Of a stretch of 6,070 bases of DNA, positions 1-4,348 are shown piece by piece. Each line of letters begins with the position of its first letter. The first letter of the stretch is position 1. The notes beneath the pieces were generated by a model. That model ran no database searches and was not told where the DNA came from. It worked only from the letters and a program-made list of their open reading frames with translations. This DNA comes from Desulfatitalea sp. (GTDB lineage: Bacteria > Desulfobacterota > Desulfobacteria > Desulfobacterales > Desulfosarcinaceae), in assembly GCA_013041835.1 (NCBI GenBank), contig JABDRH010000118.1, positions 1 to 6,070 on the forward strand, read 5' to 3'. A program made the position numbers and the translations under genes.

Positions 1-156
1 CTATTTAATGCGTGGGTCGGTACCGCCTCCGGCGCAATCGGGCGTATAACAGGTGTTGTCCAAAAACTCACATGACTCTTTGCATGACGGGCATTTTTCC
101 GGCGGTCTATCGGCTTCCAACTCATAGCCGCAATTGCCGCATTTCCAGTTGGCCAT
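1..156 (-). CDS. rdl: Rubredoxin-like protein Rdl
   Basis: A complete 51-residue protein starting MANWKCGNCGYELEA and ending in TAG at the window edge. Two CxxC pairs (C6/C9 and C22/C25) form a rubredoxin-type mononuclear iron or zinc knuckle. The spacing between the pairs (12 residues) matches the short rubredoxin domain of rubrerythrins, not the roughly 29-residue spacing of true rubredoxins. Three further cysteines (C29, C36, C41) follow in a glycine-rich tail. The start is supported by an AGGAG at 164-168, 7 bases upstream. It is the last gene of the rbr-dfx-rdl cluster. D. vulgaris has a similar rubredoxin-like gene (rdl) co-transcribed with rbr and a Fur-family gene, so a cytoplasmic electron-transfer role towards superoxide reductase or rubrerythrin is likely but inferred. 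It could instead be a zinc-ribbon regulator; the family is biochemically poorly characterised. Confidence 0.85.
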   Translation of the reverse strand: MANWKCGNCGYELEADRPPEKCPSCKESCEFLDNTCYTPDCAGGGTDPRIK

Positions 157-191
157 GGAATAACTCCTTCATCCCTTAGATTGAGATTGAC

Positions 192-225
192 GCGGGACGC
201 CCCCGTGGGACGGAGGATGTCCCGC
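192..225 (-). other. Intercistronic inverted repeat between dfx and rdl
   Basis: GCGGGAC (192-198) and GTCCCGC (219-225) form a perfect 7-bp GC-rich stem with a 20-base loop. A second GGGAC at 207-211 can compete for the same 3' arm. It lies in the 104-bp gap between dfx and rdl. No T-run follows on either strand, so it does not look like an intrinsic terminator. It could be a processing or stabilising hairpin that sets the dfx to rdl ratio, or chance in GC-rich DNA. Confidence 0.3.
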
Positions 226-260
226 CACTTTACATTCAATGGATCTGCTATCCTGCAAGA

Positions 261-638
261 CTACGACGCCTTCCAGTGTCCGTGCAGGTTGCAATACTCC
301 CGGGCGGTGATGTTGGCCGCCGCTACCATGAACACAGCTTCGGGCGGTTGGCCGGGTTCGAGAAACTGACGGTATGCCTTGCCGTCGGCGATGATCTCGA
401 TCCACTCGATGTAATGCTTTTCTTCCATGGGGTGTGCCACGCTGCCCACTTTGATCTTAACGCCGCCGTCGATTTTTTCGATAACCGGTACATGCTTCTC
501 TTTGGCCGCATCCACCGTATTCTCCTTCAAGCAGGTCATGGGTTGTCCGCAACAGACCAGCTCGCCGGCGCCAGCGTGCAATACTTCCACGATATTGCCG
601 CATAATTCACACTTGTAGACTTCCAACCTTTCGGTCAT
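261..638 (-). CDS. dfx: Desulfoferrodoxin (two-iron superoxide reductase)
   Basis: A 125-residue class I (2Fe) superoxide reductase that reduces superoxide to hydrogen peroxide in the cytoplasm without releasing oxygen. The N-terminal desulforedoxin domain (residues 1-37) has the FeCys4 ligands C10, C13, C29 and C30 (CELC and CC). The C-terminal domain carries the catalytic Fe(His)4Cys centre: H49, H69, H75, C116 and H119, plus the superoxide-guiding E47-K48 pair just before H49. These numbers coincide with those of the Desulfoarculus baarsii enzyme, and the length is typical, so the protein appears intact and active. ATG is preceded by GGAGGT (645-650) with 6 bases spacing. The gap to rbr upstream is only 32 bp, arguing for co-transcription: its peroxide product is the substrate of the neighbouring rubrerythrin. 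One extra cysteine, C36, sits at the domain boundary. Confidence 0.97.
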   Translation of the reverse strand: MTERLEVYKCELCGNIVEVLHAGAGELVCCGQPMTCLKENTVDAAKEKHVPVIEKIDGGVKIKVGSVAHPMEEKHYIEWIEIIADGKAYRQFLEPGQPPEAVFMVAAANITAREYCNLHGHWKAS

Positions 639-670
639 CTTGATACCTCCATATAATTAGGGTTAGTCGA

Positions 671-1246
671 TTACCAATTTTCTCCTAGCAATTCAAAATG
701 GGCTTGCGGATGAGCGCAGGCCGGGCACATTTCAGGCGCCGCGACCGCTTCGTGCAGATATCCGCAGTTTCGGCAGCGCCATACGACGGATTGGGGGCGT
801 TTGAAGACCGTGCCGGCCGTGATGTTGGCCGCCAGGTCGAGGTATCGTTTCTCGTGCTGCTTTTCGGCCACGGAAATGGCGTCCCAGACCATGGCGATGG
901 CATCGAAACCCTCCTGCCGGGCAATTTTGGCAAAGCCCGGATACATTTCGGTATGCTCATAATGTTCACCGGCGGCGGAGGCCTTGAGATTATCGATGGT
1001 GGGTCCGATGACCCCGGCCGGGAAGGCGCCCACGATTTCTACTTCACCGCCTTCGAGGAATTTGAAAAAACGCTTGGCGTGCTCTTTTTCCTGGTTGGCC
1101 GTTTCTTCGAAGATGTCGGCGATCTGAATCAGTCCGTCCTTGCGGGCCTGACCGGCAAAGTAGGTGTAACGGTTGCGCGCTTGAGATTCTCCAGCAAATG
1201 AGGTTAACAAGTTTTTTTCGGTTTTGGATCCTTTCATTTGTGCCAC
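671..1246 (-). CDS. rbr: Rubrerythrin (NADH-linked peroxidase)
   Basis: A 191-residue cytoplasmic peroxidase that reduces hydrogen peroxide to water at a non-haem diiron site. The four-helix ferritin-like domain (about residues 10-145) shows the metal ligands E20, E53, H56, E94, E97, E128 and H131 in the contexts GESQAR, QEKEHAKR, GEHYEHTEMYP and AEKQHEKR. The C-terminal rubredoxin domain has C158/C161 (CRNCGY) and C174/C177 (CPAC), ending AHFELLGENW. Length and sequence closely match D. vulgaris rubrerythrin as I remember it. The start is GTG, chosen because AGGAG lies 7 bases upstream; the ATG three codons further in would be about 16 bases from it. It leads a tight cluster with dfx (32 bp) and rdl, a superoxide-to-water pathway, and PerR control is expected from D. 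vulgaris. Nigerythrin is excluded by length and the canonical C-terminus. Confidence 0.97.
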   Translation of the reverse strand: MAQMKGSKTEKNLLTSFAGESQARNRYTYFAGQARKDGLIQIADIFEETANQEKEHAKRFFKFLEGGEVEIVGAFPAGVIGPTIDNLKASAAGEHYEHTEMYPGFAKIARQEGFDAIAMVWDAISVAEKQHEKRYLDLAANITAGTVFKRPQSVVWRCRNCGYLHEAVAAPEMCPACAHPQAHFELLGENW

Positions 1247-1253
1247 GTCAATT

Positions 1254-1258
1254 CTCCT
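1254..1258 (-). promoter_or_regulatory. Ribosome binding site that fixes the GTG start of rbr
   Basis: The minus strand reads AAAAAGGAGAATTGAC before GTG. AGGAG is 7 bases from the GTG at 1246 and 16 from the in-frame ATG at 1237, so GTG is the favoured start. Confidence 0.65.
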
Positions 1259-1286
1259 TTTTGTTTGTTGTTAGGTTCGGTGAGTT

Positions 1287-1523
1287 TCATAGCGGTGGCC
1301 TTTCCGGCGCAGCCGGATAGGGGGCGGTCCATCGCTCCGTTTTTTGATGCCGTTTTTTTTCTTCCTCTGCCATCCGCCACAACTTATAGGCCGAATCGCG
1401 CAGTATGCCATAAAGGATGCCGCACCCGGTGTCTTCCCGATCGGCATCACCCTGATCGGCCAGGCGGATCATTTCCTGGGTGATGCGGATGGTTCGTTGA
1501 AGGTTTCGATCGCAGGGTCTCAA
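1287..1523 (-). CDS. Conserved small hypothetical protein upstream of rbr
   Basis: A reading frame of about 78 residues whose core looks like a real protein: NLQRTIRITQEMIRLAD, then GDADREDTGCGILYG, then LRDSAYKLWRMAEEEKKRH. I recall similar roughly 70-residue uncharacterised proteins with a D-R-x-D-x-(G/S)-CG-(V/I)-LYG core in Desulfobacterota and Geobacter; the function is unknown. It is predicted helical and soluble, with one cysteine in the GCG motif (C34 in this numbering). The open frame continues upstream to 1724, but that part has skewed composition and no good ATG near the core. I place the start at a TTG (1521-1523; another TTG lies at 1527-1529) with a weak AAAGAG upstream, so the N-terminus is uncertain. 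The last codons (PYPAAPERPPL) run through a palindromic repeat at 1298-1321 and may be a recent extension. The stop is 40 bp upstream of rbr on the same strand, so it may lead that operon. Confidence 0.5.
   Translation of the reverse strand: MRPCDRNLQRTIRITQEMIRLADQGDADREDTGCGILYGILRDSAYKLWRMAEEEKKRHQKTERWTAPYPAAPERPPL
1298..1321. repeat. REP-like palindromic repeat, copy 1
   Basis: TCCGGC (1303-1308), loop GCA, GCCGGA (1312-1317): a 6-bp perfect stem closed on a GNA triloop. Beyond a T/T mismatch the pairing resumes with CCT (1299-1301) against AGG (1319-1321). A near-identical element in the same orientation lies at 4210-4232. There is no adjacent T-run, so it is not an obvious intrinsic terminator. 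It overlaps the 3' end of the small hypothetical gene and sits about 50 bp before rbr. It resembles REP-type dispersed elements, but two copies in one window cannot prove a family. Confidence 0.5.
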
Positions 1524-2082
1524 TGCCAAGTGTCTCTTTGGGGTGAACGCCAGTACACGCCGGCAAGCGGCGAAACGACTGACCACACTTAAATCAAAAG
1601 CCGTGCCAGTTGATGCCGTGGCATGGGTTGCGTCTGTAAAGCCGGCAACTTCCGTCCATTCAACGCGTTTCCATCGTATCGTATCTCGTCCTGGTGAATG
1701 CATCGTACCTGTTGTTTGATACACAAAAGCAGAATTGGCTGATGTTCACGGGCCCTCTTTTCACTTGAAAGCTGCTGAAATTTCATAATTAAACGATTGT
1801 ATTGGGTTTGTACAATTGATTTCGACACACTTGTGTCTCACAATACATATTCGATTTGCACTGATGCTGATGGGAAAGCCATTGAGATTCGAGAATAGAT
1901 GCTGTTTTCGTACGACACTTTCCAGTTACCACAGCGACTCTGGTTTCGCAAGCTGCATGCATAGGGCAATCAAATAGATTTTCTGTAAATTGTGTATGGG
2001 GGGGCATATCTATTGCATAAATTTTGAAAGGTGCGCCTGGCTGATAGTGCGCCGGCGTGCGGAGGCAGAAAGGAGACGTGCC
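1524..2082. other. AT-richer intergenic region with no convincing gene
   Basis: About 560 bp between the leftward rbr cluster and the rightward DVU0772-like gene. Short open frames exist on the minus strand (1589-1828, 1789-2007 and the extension of the small gene to 1724). They lack Shine-Dalgarno sites, use non-ATG starts or overlap one another, and I recognise none. The stretch 1740-2030 is visibly AT-richer than the flanking genes, as expected for divergent promoters. Visible elements are the palindrome cluster at 1776-1843, a perfect TGCATGCA palindrome at 1954-1961 and a G7 tract at 1998-2004. No tRNA or known riboswitch was recognised; a small RNA or cryptic short gene cannot be excluded. 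Confidence 0.6.
1776..1843. promoter_or_regulatory. Cluster of palindromes, candidate operator/promoter region
   Basis: In 68 bp there are: TGAAATTTCA (1776-1785, perfect); ATTGTA/TACAAT (1796-1801 and 1811-1816, 9-base spacer); TTGTACAA (1808-1815, perfect); GACACA-CT-TGTGTC (1824-1837); and TTGTG-TCT-CACAA (1831-1843), which overlaps the previous one. On the minus strand TACAAT (1796-1801) matches 5 of 6 bases of a -10 box. On the plus strand TTGATT (1816-1821) and CACAAT (1839-1844) are 17 bases apart and bracket the GACACA palindrome, a weak sigma70-like promoter. The region lies between divergently transcribed stress genes, so it is a sensible place for PerR or another repressor to act. 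None of the sites is an obvious Bacillus-type PerR box, so the regulator is unassigned. Confidence 0.4.
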
Positions 2083-2433
2083 ATGCGCTTGGAGGATATA
2101 AAGAACGATTCCGAATTGATGAACGCCATCGACTGGGAGATGACCCCCGAGGAGGCGGTGCGGCTTTACCTGGAATGGGGCAACAACTGGGCCAGCGGCA
2201 ACTACGTCATTCGGTCAAAACAGGATGAAACCTACTATTTTGCGATCAGTACCTGGAAAGCGTCGCCCGTCATTTACTTGATTCGACGTAATTCAGATGG
2301 GGCCGAGGAGTTGGCGACAATCGAGATGCCGCCCCCCGTCAAGGAGGTTTTTCTCAAGGAGAACGGTTCCTTGAAGGGTGTCTACGCAGTGGAGGGCGCT
2401 GTGAAGCAATGGCTGCGCAAAGAGCTGGCTTAG
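2083..2433 (+). CDS. Conserved hypothetical protein, DVU0772-like
   Basis: A 116-residue protein beginning MRLEDIKNDSELMNAIDWEM. The ATG is preceded by AGGAGA (2071-2076) at 6 bases, and this start is preferred to upstream TTG/GTG codons. The sequence is soluble, acidic to neutral, without signal peptide, membrane segment or cysteine. Distinctive blocks are TPEEAVRLYLEWGNNW (21-36), a Y/F-rich strand region NYVIRSKQDETYYFAISTW (40-58), VIYLIRRNSDGAEELATIEM (63-82) and a C-terminal GVYAVEGAVKQWLRK. It resembles the uncharacterised D. vulgaris protein DVU0772, remembered as part of the PerR regulon; no biochemical function is known to me. It ends TAG followed directly by TAA, overlapping the stop of convergent perR by 4 bases. 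Context points to oxidative or oxygen stress, but no activity can be read from the sequence. Confidence 0.85.
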   Translation: MRLEDIKNDSELMNAIDWEMTPEEAVRLYLEWGNNWASGNYVIRSKQDETYYFAISTWKASPVIYLIRRNSDGAEELATIEMPPPVKEVFLKENGSLKGVYAVEGAVKQWLRKELA

Positions 2434-2903
2434 TAAGGTTCCGCGGGCAGCGCCAGGGATTGTTCGGCCAGTCGGCGTGCTTCGGCGTTGTCTGAACAAT
2501 CGGGGCACAGGCCGACGAATTCGAGCCGGTGCCCCATGATGGTATAGACCGTCGCGCCGTATAACTCGTCTTCGAGGGTGTTTAGGGGCGCGATGGGGGC
2601 GTCGTCAATCCGGTCGCAATGCATGCATCGGATGTGATAATGCTTTTGGGGTACGCCGTCGTAGCGTTTCTGACTGCCGCTCAGCTCCAGGGTCTGAATT
2701 TCACCCAAGGCGGTGAGAATTTCAAGATTGCGGTAAACGGTTCCCAGGCTGATGCGGGGCAACCGTTTACGGACTATTCCGTATAGCGCATCGGCGGTGG
2801 GATGGATGTTGTTGCACCGCAACTCTTCTAATATAACCCGCCGCTGCTGGGTCATTCTCAGGCGTTCACAGCGTGTCGAATCTTTTTGGCCATTGCCGCT
2901 CAT
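2430..2903 (-). CDS. perR: Peroxide-sensing repressor PerR (Fur family)
   Basis: A 157-residue Fur-family metalloregulator. The N-terminal winged helix (about 15-83) includes MTQQRRVILEEL, the H34-containing NNIHPTADALY and the recognition region SLGTVYRNLEIL. The dimerisation domain holds two CxxC pairs, C93/C96 and C133/C136, forming the structural zinc site. The regulatory Fe/Mn ligands of Bacillus PerR (H37, D85, H91, H93, D104) correspond to H34, D82, H88, H90 and D101. The Asp at D101, five residues after the first CxxC, is the residue that distinguishes PerR from Fur (Glu). Iron-catalysed histidine oxidation by peroxide is therefore possible. Several ATGs are open upstream; I chose 2903 because it puts TQQR at residue 18, as in known PerR, and has GGGA about 9 bases before it. 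ATG at 2909 or 2966 remains possible. It lies 52 bp downstream of citrate synthase on the same strand. Confidence 0.9.
   Translation of the reverse strand: MSGNGQKDSTRCERLRMTQQRRVILEELRCNNIHPTADALYGIVRKRLPRISLGTVYRNLEILTALGEIQTLELSGSQKRYDGVPQKHYHIRCMHCDRIDDAPIAPLNTLEDELYGATVYTIMGHRLEFVGLCPDCSDNAEARRLAEQSLALPAEPY
2458..2501. repeat. Inverted repeat in the 3' part of perR
   Basis: GATTGTTC (2458-2465) and GAACAATC (2494-2501) are a perfect 8-bp inverted repeat with a 28-base loop, located 25-70 bases past the stop of the convergent DVU0772-like gene. No spacer exists between the two genes, so this hairpin inside perR is a candidate end point for the plus-strand transcript. There is no T-run, so support is weak. 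Confidence 0.25.
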
Positions 2904-2918
2904 GGGCATCTTTCCCAA

Positions 2919-2936
2919 GGCGCCGTTTCCGGCGCC
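2919..2936 (-). promoter_or_regulatory. GAAA-tetraloop hairpin in the citrate synthase-perR gap
   Basis: On the minus strand GGCGCCG, loop GAAA, CGGCGCC: a perfect 7-bp all-GC stem with a GNRA tetraloop, extendable by two G-U pairs. It begins about 20 bases after the citrate synthase stop and ends about 15 bases before the perR ATG, partly covering the GGGA that would serve as ribosome binding site. There is no T-run. Likely roles are stabilising the upstream mRNA end, attenuation, or limiting perR translation. If perR started at 2966 the same bases would be coding. Confidence 0.45.
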
Positions 2937-2955
2937 CCCTATTCCATTATCGCAT

Positions 2956-4137
2956 TTAGCGTTCATCCAAAGGCACGAAACGGCACTCGTCCGGTCCGCA
3001 GTATTCGCCCACGTATTTGGATTGGGGTCGGTACAAGGTGGGCTTGGGTGCCGCGCCGGCATACTGCTCTTCGATCACGTGGGCTGTCCAGCCGGCCACA
3101 CGGGATATGGCAAACAGCGGTGAAAACAAGTCGAGCGCAATACCCATGGCATAATACAATGACGCGCTGTAAAAATCCACATTCACGTAAATGTCGATGC
3201 CTTTGCGCGCTTTGAAAGCGGCCTTGCCTTCCTTTTCCAATACCGTCGAAATGTCATACCATTTGGTCTCACCGGCCAGTTCACCGGCGCGTTTGGCCAT
3301 GGGGGCCAGAATGTGGGCCCTGGGATCATCGGTCTGATACACCGCATGGCCCAATCCCATGATCAGGCGCCCCTCGTCCAGCACGGTATTGATATACGCT
3401 TTGACCCGATCGACGGTATCGATCTCCTTGAGCATCTGCATGACACGCACATTGGCGCCGCCGTGCAGTTCGCCCGACAAGGAGCCGATGGCGGCCGAAA
3501 CCGCCGCATACATGTGGGCGCGGGTGGAGGCCACCTCCCGGGCGGCAAAGGTCGAAGCGTTAAATGAGTGCTCGGCGTGCAGGACCAAGGCCACATCGAA
3601 AAAATGGACCAGGTCGCTGTCGGGTTTTTCACCGAACAGCATATAGAGAAAATTCTCCGCATGGTCCATGGCCGGGTCAGGGCTTACCGGTGTTTTGCCG
3701 GTGCGGATGCGCTCCCAAGCGGCCAGTACCGTGGCCAGCTTGGCAATGAGGCGCACCGCCTTGCGGACGGCCGCTTCTTTGTTCTGATCCGCCGCTTCGG
3801 GGTCATGGTTGGCCAGCATGGGCACCGCGGCCTGCAAAATGTCCATGGGAAGCGAATCGGACGGACAGGTTTTAAGGGCGTCAATCAATGCCCCCGGTAT
3901 GTGACGTTCGGCTGTCAACTGCTGCTTGATGTGCTCCAGTTCCTCTTTATCAGGCAGTTTTTCGTGCAAAAGCAGGTGTACCACCTCTTCGAAACTGGTC
4001 CTGGCCGCCAGATCCGTCACCAGGTAGCCGCGATAAATCAACTTGCCCTCGGCTCCGATGACATCGCTCACCTTGGTGCTGGCCACCGTGACGCCTCGCA
4101 ATCCGGTGTTCATGGTCGGTTTGCATTCTTCTTGCAT
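2956..4137 (-). CDS. gltA: Citrate synthase
   Basis: A 393-residue citrate synthase condensing acetyl-CoA with oxaloacetate at the entry to the TCA cycle; cytoplasmic. The catalytic triad known from pig and Thermoplasma enzymes is visible as H225 (GELHGGANV), H264 (MGLGHAVYQTDDPRA) and D321 (NVDFYSASLYYAMGI). Substrate-binding arginines are probably R273 (DPRA) and R346 (SRVAGW). The N-terminal KLIYRGY and LHAEHSFNASTFAAR blocks are also present. Length fits the short si-type enzymes with no Gram-negative NADH-regulated extension. A methylcitrate synthase cannot be excluded by motif alone; no prp genes are nearby. The ATG is preceded by AAGGAGGT (4142-4149), a strong site 4 bases away. The motif GHAVYQ departs from the more usual bacterial GHRVYK but resembles the eukaryotic GHAV form. 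It is divergent from nqrA and co-directional with perR. Confidence 0.93.
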   Translation of the reverse strand: MQEECKPTMNTGLRGVTVASTKVSDVIGAEGKLIYRGYLVTDLAARTSFEEVVHLLLHEKLPDKEELEHIKQQLTAERHIPGALIDALKTCPSDSLPMDILQAAVPMLANHDPEAADQNKEAAVRKAVRLIAKLATVLAAWERIRTGKTPVSPDPAMDHAENFLYMLFGEKPDSDLVHFFDVALVLHAEHSFNASTFAAREVASTRAHMYAAVSAAIGSLSGELHGGANVRVMQMLKEIDTVDRVKAYINTVLDEGRLIMGLGHAVYQTDDPRAHILAPMAKRAGELAGETKWYDISTVLEKEGKAAFKARKGIDIYVNVDFYSASLYYAMGIALDLFSPLFAISRVAGWTAHVIEEQYAGAAPKPTLYRPQSKYVGEYCGPDECRFVPLDER

Positions 4138-4209
4138 TGATACCTCCTTTATTCACCAACGCATTCATGAAATACAGTGCGGTGTCTTGCTCCCGTGAAG
4201 TCGCCTCTT

Positions 4210-4232
4210 GCCTTCCGGCGGAGCCGGATAAG
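4210..4232. repeat. REP-like palindromic repeat, copy 2
   Basis: TCCGGC (4214-4219), loop GGA, GCCGGA (4223-4228), with the same flanks as copy 1 (GCCTT before, TA(A/G)G after). The two elements differ only by one T insertion, the middle loop base and an A/G near the end. It lies in the presumed leader upstream of citrate synthase, in the same orientation as copy 1 and likewise upstream of a minus-strand gene. There is no T-run; terminator function is unsupported. Confidence 0.5.
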
Positions 4233-4271
4233 CATTTAGCCCTGAAATTGGTTACGATGCTTCGGTTGTAA

Positions 4272-4301
4272 ATAACACATTTAAATGGTAATGACTATCA
4301 A
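4272..4301 (-). promoter_or_regulatory. Candidate promoter for citrate synthase
   Basis: On the minus strand TTGATA (4296-4301; 5 of 6 matches to the -35 consensus), an 18-base spacer and TGTTAT (4272-4277; 4 of 6 matches to the -10). It would give a leader of about 130 bases containing the palindromic repeat at 4210-4232. The Fur/PerR-like site at 4286-4300 overlaps the -35 and spacer, so a repressor there would block it. Prediction by eye only. Confidence 0.3.
4286..4300. promoter_or_regulatory. Fur/PerR-box-like operator in the gltA-nqrA divergent region
   Basis: TGGTAATGACTATCA matches 13 of 15 positions of the 7-1-7 Fur-family consensus TGATAATGATTATCA. It lies about 150 bp upstream of the citrate synthase start and 49 bp before the nqrA ATG. 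It directly abuts the perfect palindrome CATTTAAATG (4278-4287). Control by a Fur-family protein (Fur or PerR) of one or both divergent genes is plausible; which protein binds cannot be told. Confidence 0.4.
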
Positions 4302-4348
4302 AACAGATTCGCCCGGTGGGCTTGCGAAACATACAGAGTAGACTGCAT

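Noticed and set aside
1298..1321. Palindrome read as an intrinsic terminator
   Set aside because: No T-run on either strand, and a similar copy sits in a 5' leader, so a repeat element fits better.
1524..1724. N-terminal extension of the small hypothetical protein to 1724
   Set aside because: The extension is rich in A/T/R runs without protein-like periodicity, overlaps another frame, and the recognisable core begins near NLQRT.
1589..1828. Minus-strand open frame of 79 codons (MSKSIVQTQYNRL...)
   Set aside because: GTG start without a ribosome site, overlaps the palindrome cluster and another open frame, and no recognisable family.
1998..2004. G7 homopolymer as a phase-variation switch
   Set aside because: Short, intergenic and not placed between a convincing -35 and -10; there is no evidence for length variation.
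1789..2007. Minus-strand open frame of 72 codons
   Set aside because: No ribosome site, low-complexity composition and no recognised motif; it lies in the AT-rich promoter region.
1990..2082. Longer start for the DVU0772-like gene
   Set aside because: A clear AGGAGA lies 6 bases before the ATG at 2083, and the extension (cysteine- and arginine-rich) spans promoter-like sequence.
2904..3062. Longer perR reading frame reaching into citrate synthase
   Set aside because: The extra residues are a shadow of the citrate synthase 3' end; family alignment places the start near 2903.
3568..4140. Plus-strand 190-codon frame opposite citrate synthase
   Set aside because: Antisense shadow of a clear citrate synthase gene with all catalytic motifs.
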